64,000 bases of DNA from contig NC_053137.1 of NCBI RefSeq assembly GCF_016808335.1, forward strand, positions 5,531,904-5,595,903, given 5' to 3'. Made by a program: the position numbers and the translations under genes. Source of the stretch: Panicum virgatum (lineage: Eukaryota; Streptophyta; Magnoliopsida; Poales; Poaceae). Under the pieces are notes generated by a model. That model was given only the letters and a program-made list of their open reading frames with translations. It was not told the origin of the DNA and searched no databases. This document shows, in pieces, positions 46,936 through 58,233 of this stretch. The stretch's first letter is position 1. Each line of letters begins with the position of its first letter.

Positions 46936-46953
46936 TGGCACGCCCAGTGGGAC
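46936..46953 (+). promoter_or_regulatory. LARD primer-binding site
   Basis: TGGCACGCCCAGTGGGAC starts three bases inside the 5' LTR, in the expected place and beginning with TGG as tRNA-complementary sites do. The tRNA is not identified here. Confidence 0.7.
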
Positions 46954-47739
46954 CTGGTTCTCCTCCCATCTTTGCTGCGAAAATATTCGTCGTCATCGTC
47001 TTGCTCGGTCTTATGTTGGTGCTATTTTGGATGCCTCACATGGTTTGAGGCTCCTCTTACGGTAGCCCAAAACTTGACTGGGTGGTTATTATTCCTTCCC
47101 AGTTTGGTTTCCTTTTGTGTTCTTCGTGCAGGAAACAAGATGGATGCTTGTGCTTTGGGCAAAGCAGGGAGCGTGTTGCTGACAAGGCCAAGGCTTCTCT
47201 CCATGCTGAGGGCCGACTATGCTTGCCATGAGCCCATGATGAGGCAACCGTGACAAGGAACGTCTCCGCACTCCTTCGGCGTGGCGCAAGCATGAGGGTC
47301 CGCTGAAGTCACTACGTCAGTTTCGCGTTATGGCGAGCAGAGTGCCAGCATCACCGGTCGGCGCACATCTACAGCACCGGCTTGACAGGTGCGCTATCGA
47401 TGGTCCGTGTCAGGGACTCCCTGCACCGAGTCCCTAACCAGTCGCTGGGGGCAGCTCCATCAAGCTGGCATCTGCAGGGACGCTGTTTGCCACATGCATG
47501 AAGTCTCTATCGAGACTGCCCGACGTGTACTCACGATGCAAGCGAGATGCTAGCCCGCGGGCCGACGACTTCATCAACCTTGATGATGGGCCATCCACAC
47601 CAAGCTCAAGGACGTTCTACCATAGGAAGCCGCATGGCAACGGCTCCAAATGACAGTAATAGCATGAAGCTGCCACCCGCTGCCTTGAGCATGTGTGTGT
47701 GCAGCTTATGCACGAGCAAGGAAGCAAGAGTCAAGGCCC

Positions 47740-47919
47740 GTATTTTTTTAGGCTTTGGCGACAAAGTTTCCCAGCAACCCAGATCGGCATCACCGGACGG
47801 TGCACCTACCCTCAACACCTGTTGAAAAAGTATTTTTTTAGGCTTTGGCGACAAAGTTTCCCAGCAACCCAGATCAGCATCACCGGACGGTGCACCTACC
47901 CTCAACACCTGTTGAAAAA
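47740..47919. repeat. 90-bp tandem duplication
   Basis: Two copies (47,740-47,829 and 47,830-47,919) starting GTATTTTTTTAGGC and ending CCTGTTGAAAAA. One difference was seen (GATCGGCATC against GATCAGCATC), so it is recent. Confidence 0.92.
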
Positions 47920-50029
47920 GTGCCAACCCCAGCTGGTGCTATTTTGGAAGCCTCCACTAATTTGAGGCTCCTCTCATCATAGCCCAACAGTGGTCCTTTT
48001 TTTAGGGTCACTTCCCTTGTTTTGTGGTGTTTTCATGCAGAGCCCAAGGCGGTAGGAAGCAGTGCAACTCCGTCAAGGCCGAGTCTCATTATCTTCACGT
48101 TGGGGGGGGGCTAGGGGTCCTGGCACTACCGAAGTCGGCCCCATGCTGCAGCTAGCAGGGTAGCAACATCATGCATCTACATCGACAGCATGGAGGGTGG
48201 ATAGTCCCTAACCGGGACTCCCAGCATCGAACCCCTTGCTAGGCAGCTCCATCAAGCCTCCACCGAGGCTGCCTGAGGTTTCGTGGTGGTACAGGCCAGG
48301 CGTTGACCCCATGGGATGGCGACTTCGTCAACCTTGATGCCGATCCAACAACACCGAGCTAAAGGATGGCCAAGGAGAATGGTGGTGGCATGGAGACGTA
48401 CATGCTCCGGCTAGAGGGCACAGACGCGCGCACCACTGTTGCGTCAAGAGGAGCTCTCCATCTCCTTCAGGATTGTGCCGACTTCATCTTTAAGCCATGA
48501 AAGTCGCTTGTGAATCATCCGAGCTTCCGTTGACTTCATTCGCGCCCAACATCAACAGACACGCATACGAGGCTGCCGTGAAGAAGTAAGGATGGAGAGC
48601 CAACGTAATGGAAGCCGAAGAGATCACGTCACACCTGCGTCTTCATCTTCCTCGTCAAGACTGCATCAAGCCGGCGGCGGGCAACTGCGCCGGTGCCGAG
48701 CAGAGGCCAGGGACCAAGTCAAGGTAGCGGGGAGAAAGCCATGGTGCTCCTATTCATGTTTGAAGGCGCAGCAGGTTGATCTTCTGCCCCCCTCAATCTT
48801 CTTTTGCAGCTGATTGCATGCACGCACATTGCTGGCGCTCGCCCGCGGTGCCGTACAAGCACACTAACGATGGAGAGGCCAAGGCGCCAAGCTGGTGATT
48901 AAGACAGGCAGCCGGTGGCAAGACCCATGCTGCACACCTGAGCTCAGCCGCCAGACCAACGACGTTGAAGCGCGGCATGACTAGGTCGGCGCTGCACGTC
49001 CTAAGCCGGCGCCAAGGACGACGGAAAGATGAGAAGCAACACCAAGACCAGGTGATGGCGTGAAGGAAGGCTGCCGCGAGATACCATCACGCGCACATCG
49101 TCAAGACTGCGGGCTGCGACCGACACTTCTCTAAACATTGGTGCCTCGTTTTCAAGCAGGGTGCAGATCTGCTACGCCGATGCTGAGGGAATACATGCTG
49201 TCATACCAGATTTACGAGGGTTGGCCAGACTTTGGTAGCAGCATTATGCTGCACTATCTAGAAGAATGGGGTAGTCCGTGGCGCATATGGAAGCAGCCGG
49301 CCAGGCGCTCGGGAGGCCGCACTACCTTGGCGGGAAACCTAGAGTCCCACGCTGTAGCAGCATAGATGGTTCGAGGAGGCTAATCAAATATGTCCAAGAC
49401 GGCTGGACAGCGGGAGCGCAGTGATGCGCGTGCCCCGGCTGTGCCAAGCCACTATGCCGCCGCCGTCGTCCAAGCTCATCCATGAGCAAACCATGTCTTT
49501 GTGAGGAGTTGCTGGCCAGAAATGGCCACGCGAAGAGAGGAGAACGCTCGGATGCTCGGATCCATGGAGGCAGGCAGCCGTGCAGCGCCCTTGACTAAGC
49601 CACACATAGCGGCGACGCCTTGACGTTGAATGAGCGCCGCCGAGCCAGAGACGCGCTATGGACGTTGCCAAATCAGCCTTCCACCTTCATCCATGCTACC
49701 TCAAGCTACCCGACACCACCCACCCCAAGGGACGCACTCCATGACTGCTCTGCTGGCGTCCCATGCAGGCTCCCAGGTCCAGACTTCGCCAAGCTGTCGA
49801 CATCACTAGAAACGGCGCTGAGGTCCACATCAAGCCGACGGCTTCGTCAGCACGCTCATCACCGGGGGCAGGACCCCACCGCCCTGGTCCCAAGACGTTG
49901 CTAGTCTACCGGCGCCATCATCGACAATGACAACACCGGGAGGGAGATGATACTTTCCCCGGTCTCCGACTGAAGCCATTGGTCGCGTCTCCTAGCGTCA
50001 TATTCTACATCAACACCTGGGTCTACACC

Positions 50030-51640
50030 ATTGCACCTTGCACCTACGACGCTGACGTTCTTCCGGCGCCGCCTTCAACATCAACCACAACTGGGGCGGC
50101 ACCACAGTTCCCTGGTGTCCTATGGCGCCGACGTTCTTCGGCATCGTCTTTTACATCGACAACAAAGGGAGAAGCACCTCACCTCCCCAGTCGTCTACAC
50201 CGCCGATGACTTCCTAGCAGCTTCATCGACATCGACACCACAAGGAGCGGCACCTCACCTCCTTGGTCATCTACATCACCGACCGCTTCCAGCGTCTTCC
50301 TCTGCATCAACAACACAAGCGAAGAGCACCATGCCTCTTCAATCATCTACGCCGCCGATGGCTTCCCAGGGGCATCCTCTACACCAACAACACAAGAAGC
50401 AGCCCTACATCTGCTCGATCGTCTATAGCGCCGAAGGCTACCCGGCATCTTCATCGACATCAACACCACCTGGAGCGGCACCACCTCCTCAACTATATCG
50501 CCGGCAGCATCTCAGTGTCTTCCACTACATCAACACTAGGAGCGGAGGCACCATGCCTCCTTGGACATCTACACCGCCAATGAATATTCTGGCTTGACCT
50601 TCTGCATCGACACTGGGGGCAACTAGCATTCCCCCCAATCATATGCAATGTTGATGGCGTTCCGGTATGATCTTCTACATCAATAGCTCTGGTGGCAGCA
50701 ATGTGCCCCTTTGCTCATCACCGCCGATGGCGTTCCGGCGTCATCTTCTTCGTCATCAACACCGGTGGCAGCGAACCCCCTAGCACGTCTCCACTGCCGA
50801 CAGTGTTCTGGCGTGGTTTTCTACATCAATAGCACTGAGGGAAGCAGCAAACCCCCTCGCTCATCTCCATCGCCGACGGCGTTCCGGCATGGTCCTCTTC
50901 ATCGACGGCACCGAGGGTAGCAGTGAACCCCTTGCTCGTCTCCATTGCTGACGGCATTCCGGCGTGATCTTCTACATCGACAACATTGGGGGCAGCAGTG
51001 AACCCCCTCACTCGTCTCCACCGCCGATGGCGTTCCGGCGTGATCTTCTACATCGACGGCATTGGGGGCAGCAGCAAACCCTCTCGCTCGTCTCCACCGC
51101 CGATGGCGTTCCGGCGTGATCTTCTACATCGACAACACTGGGGTCAGCAGCGAACCCTCTCGCTCGTCTCCACCGCCGATGGCGTTCCGGCGTGATCTTC
51201 TACATCAACAACACTGGGGTCAGCAGTGAACTCCCTCGCTCATCACCACCGCCGACGGCGTTCCGGCATGGTCTTCTACATCAACAGCACTGGGGGCAGC
51301 AACGAATCCCCTTGCTCATCTTCTCCGCCGATGGTGTTCCGGCGTGGTCCCGTTCATCAACAGCTTTGGGGAAACAGTGCGCCCCCACGACCATATGCAG
51401 CGCTGATGGCATTCTAGTGTAACCTTCGATACTGGGGGCAACAGTGTGCCTCCTTGGTCATCCACACCGCCAGCGGTGTTCATGCATGACCTTCCACGGC
51501 AGCATCACTTGGGCAACATCTTGCATTCTCGTCCATATGTGGCGCCAATGATGTTCTGGCGTAACTTCTGACACGGGGGGCAGCAGTACGTCTCCTCAGT
51601 CATCTATATTGTCGATGGTATTTCCGACTACACCTCCTAC
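50030..51640. repeat. Minisatellite of ~76-bp units in the LARD interior
   Basis: About twenty units. In the best part the motif GATGGCGTTCCGGCGTGATC (one or two changes) occurs at 50,950, 51,026, 51,102, 51,178, 51,254 and 51,330, exactly 76 bp apart. Each unit also has TTCTACATCGACAACACTGG, GGGCAGCAG and a CTCGCTCGTCTCCACCGCC phrase. The left part (50,030-50,600) is more diverged (CACCTCACCTCC and CCGATGACTTCC variants) with the same spacing. Because 76 is not a multiple of three, each unit changes frame, so the array does not encode a repeated peptide. Confidence 0.85.
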
Positions 51641-54133
51641 ATTCATCCAAGCTTTATGAGGTTCATATATATCTTTTTTTTTGCATAAATCCTTTTGCCT
51701 CTTAGATGATCAGTGTGCATTCACCATTGCACTACTTGGTCTCTTTTTTTTTCTGCAAAAAAAAAACTGGACCTCACGCGTCCAAAATAAAGACAAATGG
51801 CTATCCCCATGGAGTGTTCAGCTGCAGCGCAGGTTGGAACTGCCTCAGGACTTTGTCAGGAAGTATTCGAGGTGGAGCTTGCAGCCGATGCCCCTCCATG
51901 CACTGTGCGCAGCTCATGCCGAGCGTGCTCTACTGGAGGCAGTGGGAAGACGACTTGAGTTACTCCTAAGCAGCAAGGTGACCATGCTCCTCGCGCTTCT
52001 CGGTCTGGGGGCAACACTCTCCAGGGAAGACTATAGGAGAAGAGCAAGAAAAGGGCTACCTGGTGTAACACAAGTTTCATTCAGTGTGCAGCCACTTGCC
52101 ATCCCTGGAAGGTGAAAACAAGGGACCAAAAGAAAATAATGCCTGCGAGGATTCACATAGACACACATAGGTGAATGGCAGCTCTCCAAATTCCTTGAGA
52201 TCGTGGCAAGCTTCAAGATTCAAGATCCAAGTTTCAAGAGGTCTCCAAAGAAGATGACCAAATCAAGTAAAAAAATCAAAATCAAGAAGATAATTCTCAA
52301 GTCCAAATGGTGAGCAGCCTCCAAAGAAGATGGTCCCAGCTCAAGCATCAAGCAAGCCCGATCTCAGTGGAAGGAGGAAGGTTGTTGTTCATCATCCTCG
52401 GCAAAAGTAATGGCAAAAAGTCCTAGCCGTTATCCCATAGCCTCCCGTACCAAAGCAGCCACACCTATGTCTCTATGCCAAGGGGTACGAGCAGGCTGTG
52501 GTACTACTCAATGTGAAGGAGACTCAAGTTATAGTTCCCATCACCTCCAGCAGAGTCGTGGAAGCATGATGTCAACACTCACATATACTCAGGTGGCAAG
52601 GTTGATCCCATCATCGCTATGATCATACGGCAGCAGATGACTCAATCCTTTGGCAGTCCGATCCTAACCTGCTCTTATGGTTAACACTCGGCGGGAGAGC
52701 CAACATTTTTTCCAAAATCCAACAAAAATGTGTCCCTTTCGATCCAGCTTGCATTGGATGCTTTCTTTTCTCCATGGCTAACCAGTGTGCACAAGCAACG
52801 TGTATGCTATTTTCTTAAGCATTGCAGGTTCTTTTCGCTTTGCTTTGATGGGAGCAGTGCGGCGCACCAGTGCGGGATGGCGCCAAGCTGTGAAACCCTT
52901 CAATTCGGTCGGCTGGCACCACAACAGCAAGGTGGTCGTGACTGGATTGATAAAGACATCTCCACCAAGCGGTATGGTTTCTTCATCGCAAGTTGGAGGC
53001 AAGGTGTTTTGTTGGCCAATGCCGTAGCAGCTACACGGCCCCAACACGAGCCCCCGAGCATACTTGGGAAAGCTAGCAAGAACATTCGCTAAGTATCCTC
53101 CCAATGTGCATCTTTAGTTTATTTTATTTCTATCATCTCTCTCGGTCTTCCTGTCTCTCTCCTACGTGCTAATATTTATAGGAGATTCGAGGCAATATGG
53201 CAATGACCGAGGCAGGCGTGGACCTCCATGAGAGGTCAAACCATCGCTTGTATCAGCATGGCGGCGCTGATCGAGAGTGCGCGCCAAGGGTGCTGGGAGC
53301 CTAGGACCGTCAAGAAACTGAGAGAGCATGCAAGTGAAGGCTATTGATCACAGTCAGGCCGCCCCGATGCATGCGGCGCCAGAAACTTCATGGGCCAACG
53401 GCGACTCAGCTACCTCTATACTCGCAGCGATACCTCTATACCCGCAGCGGCAGCGTGATGAACCCAGCGCTCGCAGCCACGACTTCAGTGGCGCAAGCAT
53501 GAAGGGGACGGCAGCCGGGCTACCACGGTGTGTGCCAGCACCTTTGCGGAGACCACGGCGACTGCTGGCGGCAAAGCTCAGTGGGTGCGATGACAGACTA
53601 CTACCACGGCCACAGCGTAGCCTGTCGCACGCATCTTGATGGCAAAATGTGCCCAAGCAAAAGAAAAAGAAAAGAAAGGATGTCACAATGTCACGTGCTA
53701 GCATCTTGGAAATTAAATATGTGTGTAAAAGAACTACAATGGAGCTTCCGAGCTTGTTCGAAGAGGAGCAATCATGATTTGCCCATTATGTGCTAATATA
53801 ATCAAAGGGTGCAAACAATGCCCCGTTGCAGGCAAATAAAGTTCCCACAAATTCTACTCCCTGAAGGATTTATTTTTCAAAAAAAAACTCCATACGCAAG
53901 GAGATAGTTACTGTGGAGCCCATGCAATTTGGCCCAATTCTACTCTACTCGATTGCTCTTTTGTGGAGTTGGCTTCGGAAAGCATCTTAATTGGGAAGCT
54001 GATCGTGAAGATTAAAAGGAGTTTTAACTACTACATCCGGCTGCATGGTTTGCTGATGCGCCCGGTAAATATACATCACTTTTGTTTCTTCACCAAGTTG
54101 AGCTCGGATCAACTTCGTATCCAACCTCAACTC

Positions 54134-54142
54134 GGTGGGGGG
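54134..54142 (+). promoter_or_regulatory. LARD polypurine tract
   Basis: GGTGGGGGG lies four bases before the 3' LTR, the expected plus-strand primer for reverse transcription. Confidence 0.7.
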
Positions 54143-54146
54143 CATT

Positions 54147-57100
54147 TGTTTGACGAGATTTTGTGCAACCACTTTGAATACAATTGTATAAATTGCATGA
54201 AGCATGTACGGGTTATATGAGAATTTGGAGAAGAAAACAAAGCAATTAACTAAGCACTAGCTGTATGGACTTCCTGTTACGGGAGCTAGCATGTGGAGCC
54301 CCAAGCAAATCAAGAGAGCGTACATGAGCTCCATGCATGCACCTACATGTATGAGAAGCTCATGTATCTACGCATGTAGTGCCGGTGCACGTGTACGAGA
54401 ACGGCCGTATGCATGGCCGAGCCCGCGAGGCAGCCGGCGCGGCCTAGAAGATTTTAGAAACATCAGACCCCTAAACCCTCTTGCCATAGCAATGACTCGG
54501 CTTATTGGCCAGTAACAAAACGTGCGAAGTCTGCGCGTATGGGGCCGGGATGGAAATACTCATGCACGCACATCAATCTTAGCTTCTTACTCTTCTCACG
54601 TGTGCTGGAAGCTTCCTTGATCACCAGGCCCATGATGCAGAGAGCCCGGATGGCGGCCCGCGGTGTTTATCGCAATGTGCCGCTCCGTTTTGCATGCCAA
54701 ACGGATAAGCAAGCCTGCAGATTTTTCTCAACAAACCAGAGGCGGCGCCGGGTGGGAGGCCAAGGCTGCGCATCACCCTAATCCCTCTCTATATAAAGGC
54801 CCATGCGTCTCTGGTTCTGGGGGCCTGCTTTTTTTCCTCGACCGGAGCAGCCGGGCCAGGAAGGAGGGGGCGAGTCGCGCCCCAGCCGATCGCCATGCCG
54901 ACGCCGTGCACCTCCTGCTCGCCTTGACGAGCGGAGAAGCCAGGGAGGCCGTCGAGCACGCCGTGCACCTCCTGCTTGCCATCCATCATCAGGCTTTTCG
55001 CTGGAGGAATCTTTGCCATCCATCATCAGGCTTTTCGCTGGAGGAATCTTCCACGGAGGGAAGAGCCACCAGGATGCCGTCGACGGCTCGGCCGCCGGGC
55101 AAGGCGCCGCAGAGCAAAGGAAGATCGATCTTGAAGCGGAGCCGACCACCGTGTCTACATCATGTAGATACCGAGTAATACACCAAGGAAGCAAGAAGGC
55201 AGCCATGGCCGCCTCTCTCTTGAGGTGTAGGTTGATCTTCTATCTTCTATCAGTCTTTCTACACGCCGAGGTGCTGTTCCAGCATGTTGACGGTGGAGAC
55301 ATCAAGCTGATGATGAGAGTCCGGCCGGCGACGACACCCCGCCGCCATCAAGCCCGCGGGCTGCCGTCCGGCGACCACAGCACCGTGGAGATACTGAGGC
55401 ACAGCCCACCGGCCGCCGCCGACGCTGGAGCGCGGCTCGACGAGGCCGGCATGGTGCCGCCGCCCACGGCGTCGCCTCGAGAGCGCCGTAGCGAGATGCG
55501 CCGCTCGACGGCGCCGGCGGGGCTGACGTCAAGCCACCACAAGATGCCATCACGCCAAGGCCTAGGAGCTGCGTGCATGAAGCCGAGAAGTCGATCTGCA
55601 TCTTGGCGCATGACTACGAGCTCCGTGCAAGTCCAGGCTGCCACAAGTGCAAGACCAGCCACCTCGTGTTGTTGGCAAGAAGCTAAGAAGCTACAGGCCC
55701 ATGCATGGCGTGGGAAGCTAAGAAGAACAAGCTACATCTACGTATTTGCATCACCAACACAGGGGGCTTTTCTTCTTTTTCGCCAGGAGGGCAGCCATGC
55801 GAAGGAGCCGGGGGTCGAGGCGTGCCTCCGGCCGGAGATGCCGACGCCGTGGCCGCGCACCTCCTGTTCGCCTTGACGAGCGGAGAAGCCAGGAAGGCGG
55901 GCGTGTTCGTTAGATCGCCGCCGGAGTCACACACACGGCGTCCGCACCAGAAGCCAGGATCGCCGGCCGTCGTCGAGTGCGCCGTCCATTATCAGATCGT
56001 CAATCGCCATCAAGCTCGCCATCTGGGAGCCATCAAGCTCGCCATCTGGGACTGCCGATGACTTCCAGGGTGGTCAGCGGCCCCCTCGGCCGGAGTTGAT
56101 CTTCTCCATCGAAATTCCATCGGTGACGCAGAACAAGTCAAGCGCGGCACTGCCCGGTTCGCCGCCAACCTCGACTGACGGCCACGCGCCGGCGGTATCC
56201 TCATCACCCTCACGCACCGGGGTTTGGGATCGGGAGCAGCGGGCGAAGGTGCCACCGGCGAGGCGCCGCCAGCCGATCTCCATCGGAGATGCCGACGCTG
56301 TGCACCTCCTGCTCGCCTTAACGAGCGGAGGAAAGGGACCCCGTGCATGGAGGAGCCAGAAGAGGTGGTCGTCCCCTTCGTATCCATCATTTATCGTCGC
56401 CGCAGGCTGCCGGCGCCCTTCCTCCTCCATCGAGCACCAGGGTGGCGTGCGGCCGGCATCCATCGTCACAAGCCTCTGTGCTAGGCCGGCGGCGCCCTCC
56501 TGCGCGTCATCCACTTGGAGGCCAGGCCGGTGGCGCCCTCATGTGTCGATCGTCCACTGCAAGTCCACTTCGGCTCTGCGCGAGCACGCAGACACGAGAC
56601 GCCCTACGAGTTAAACATGGCTTGCCGACTCTACATCGACAGCCACCTCAGCTCGGCTGCCGGCGGCACCCCTCTACATCGACAACCACCTCAGCTCGGC
56701 TGCCGGCGGAGCGGCGCGGCACCCCTCATCATCGACGGCCACATCGGCTTGGCTGCCGGTGAAGCGGCGTCATCGACGTCCACCTTCTCATCATCGACGG
56801 CACCATCATGGCTGGCACTGCACATCCAGCACCGACTCGACGATGACGCTGCCGTGGAGACGCCGAGGCGTGGCGCGGCGAGACTAGCGCTTCACATTCA
56901 AGCCTAGCATCCATCGACGACGACCACACCGTTGTGGAGACGCCGAGGTGTGACACCAGCACGACCGGCACTTCACGTTCAAGCCTGGCATCAACCGACA
57001 ACTACGCCGCCACGAGAGACGCCGAGGTGCGACACTAGCACGCCCGGCGCTTCACGTTCAAGTCCGGCATCGACCGACAACTACGCCTCCACAAAGACAC

Positions 57101-58233
57101 CGAAGTGCGCACCGGCACAACCGGCGCTTCACGCTCAAGCCCGGCATCGATCCGATGACTATGCCACCACGAAGACGCTGAGGCCGGCGGCATGACCGAT
57201 GCTGCCCGTTCAAACTGGCGCCGACCAGATGACGCCGTTGCCGTGAAGATGCCAGGATGAGAGGCGACGCTGATGGCAGGCTGCCGCACGATGCCGTCAC
57301 GCGCCGACGACCCGAGGAGCCGCGCCCGCGCGGAGCAGCCGGAGGATCTGCACCTCGGTGCCTGGACGTGCGCTCACATGCGAGATCATGTATAGCACGC
57401 ACAAGTGCACAGATGCCTTGCCATCTCTTTGAGGATCAGCTAGCGTCTCAACGACCTGACTCAACCACGCATCGTCACCCCACTGCGACCTCGCCAGGCC
57501 CACACCGGCGAGGCGGACGATTAAGCTGATGTTCCAGTTGCGCTACACCAACTCCGTCTACGCGACGTCCGACACCGGTGAGCTAGACGGCACGGGCGAG
57601 CGGGTGGCGTTGATGCTCCAACCACCACCACCACATATGCTCATGGGTTGGCGACACCCTCTTCGTCAAACAGCTTCTACCTCGACCAAGCTGCTGCGAC
57701 ATCGACTCGGTCCAGCTTCAAGTCTTCTCCACGCACCGACATCCTACTACTACGACTACCACGCCGTTCGAGACCGACGAGGCCGAACGACACGGGCGGG
57801 TGCTGCTGATGCTCCAGCTGCACTACACCGGCTCATGGACACCGACGAGGCCATGACGATGCCGACGCCCACATCGACACCACCACCACCATCATGCATG
57901 GAGAACATGAAGCGAAGACTGAAGACGACGACGACCATAGCAGCTTAATCGGAGGTACTCCGGCAAGCTAGTCTTGCGGAGGTAATTAACCGGGAGCTTT
58001 CCGAGGCCCCGGGAACTAGAAGACCACTTTCGCCCAAGTTAGATTTGCCCAACGGCAGGCTATGGAGCGCGCACATATGTATGGGAACCTGTATTTGTAT
58101 TTTATAAAAATATGAGTAAAACTTGTGTTCCTGTCTCTTGTTTCTTTTGTGTATTTTCTATATACACTGGCACGCCCGCATCTTCTTTATTTCCCACGCA
58201 GAGAAAATCTTGTGTGATTTTTCTCTCAAAACA
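54147..58233 (+). repeat. 3' LTR of the LARD (4,087 bp)
   Basis: Same length as the 5' LTR and identical to it except for three noticed substitutions. It ends CTCAAAACA and is followed by ATGTT, then TNPD sequence. Confidence 0.93.

Larger units (their letters stand above)
46933..54146 (+). other. LARD interior, no protein-coding domain
   Basis: 7.2 kb with many short open frames but none that shows a retrotransposon or host domain. Landmarks are a 90-bp tandem pair (47,740-47,919) and two diverged segments sharing GTGCTATTTTGGA-GCC and TTTGAGGCTCCTCT (47,018 and 47,936), each ending in a CAG splice-acceptor-like site. The ~76-bp minisatellite occupies 50,030-51,640. Unique sequence at 51,650-54,130 includes a 144-codon frame (51,681-52,115) of unknown meaning. 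Confidence 0.7.
42846..58233 (+). mobile_element. Large non-autonomous LTR retrotransposon (LARD), 15,388 bp, very young
   Basis: Two direct repeats of exactly 4,087 bp (42,846-46,932 and 54,147-58,233) flank a 7,214-bp interior. They begin TGTTTGACGAG and end CTCAAAACA. A primer-binding-site-like TGGCACGCCCAGTGGGAC follows the left LTR and a polypurine tract (GGTGGGGGG) precedes the right one, fixing plus orientation. No gag, protease, RT, RNase H or integrase motif occurs in the interior in any frame, so it depends on another element. I found three base differences between the LTRs (near 43,881/55,182, 44,262/55,563 and 46,637/57,938). It disrupts the TNPD gene of the surrounding CACTA element. 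Confidence 0.94.

Noticed and set aside
50030..51640. CRISPR array or repeated protein in the 76-bp array
   Set aside because: This is a eukaryotic genome. Units are contiguous, without unique spacers, and the period changes the reading frame at every unit.
46933..54146. Searching the LARD interior for a divergent RT or integrase
   Set aside because: I looked for YxDD, DSG, CCHC and HHCC-type motifs in all frames and found none; a profile search would be needed to exclude a very decayed copy.
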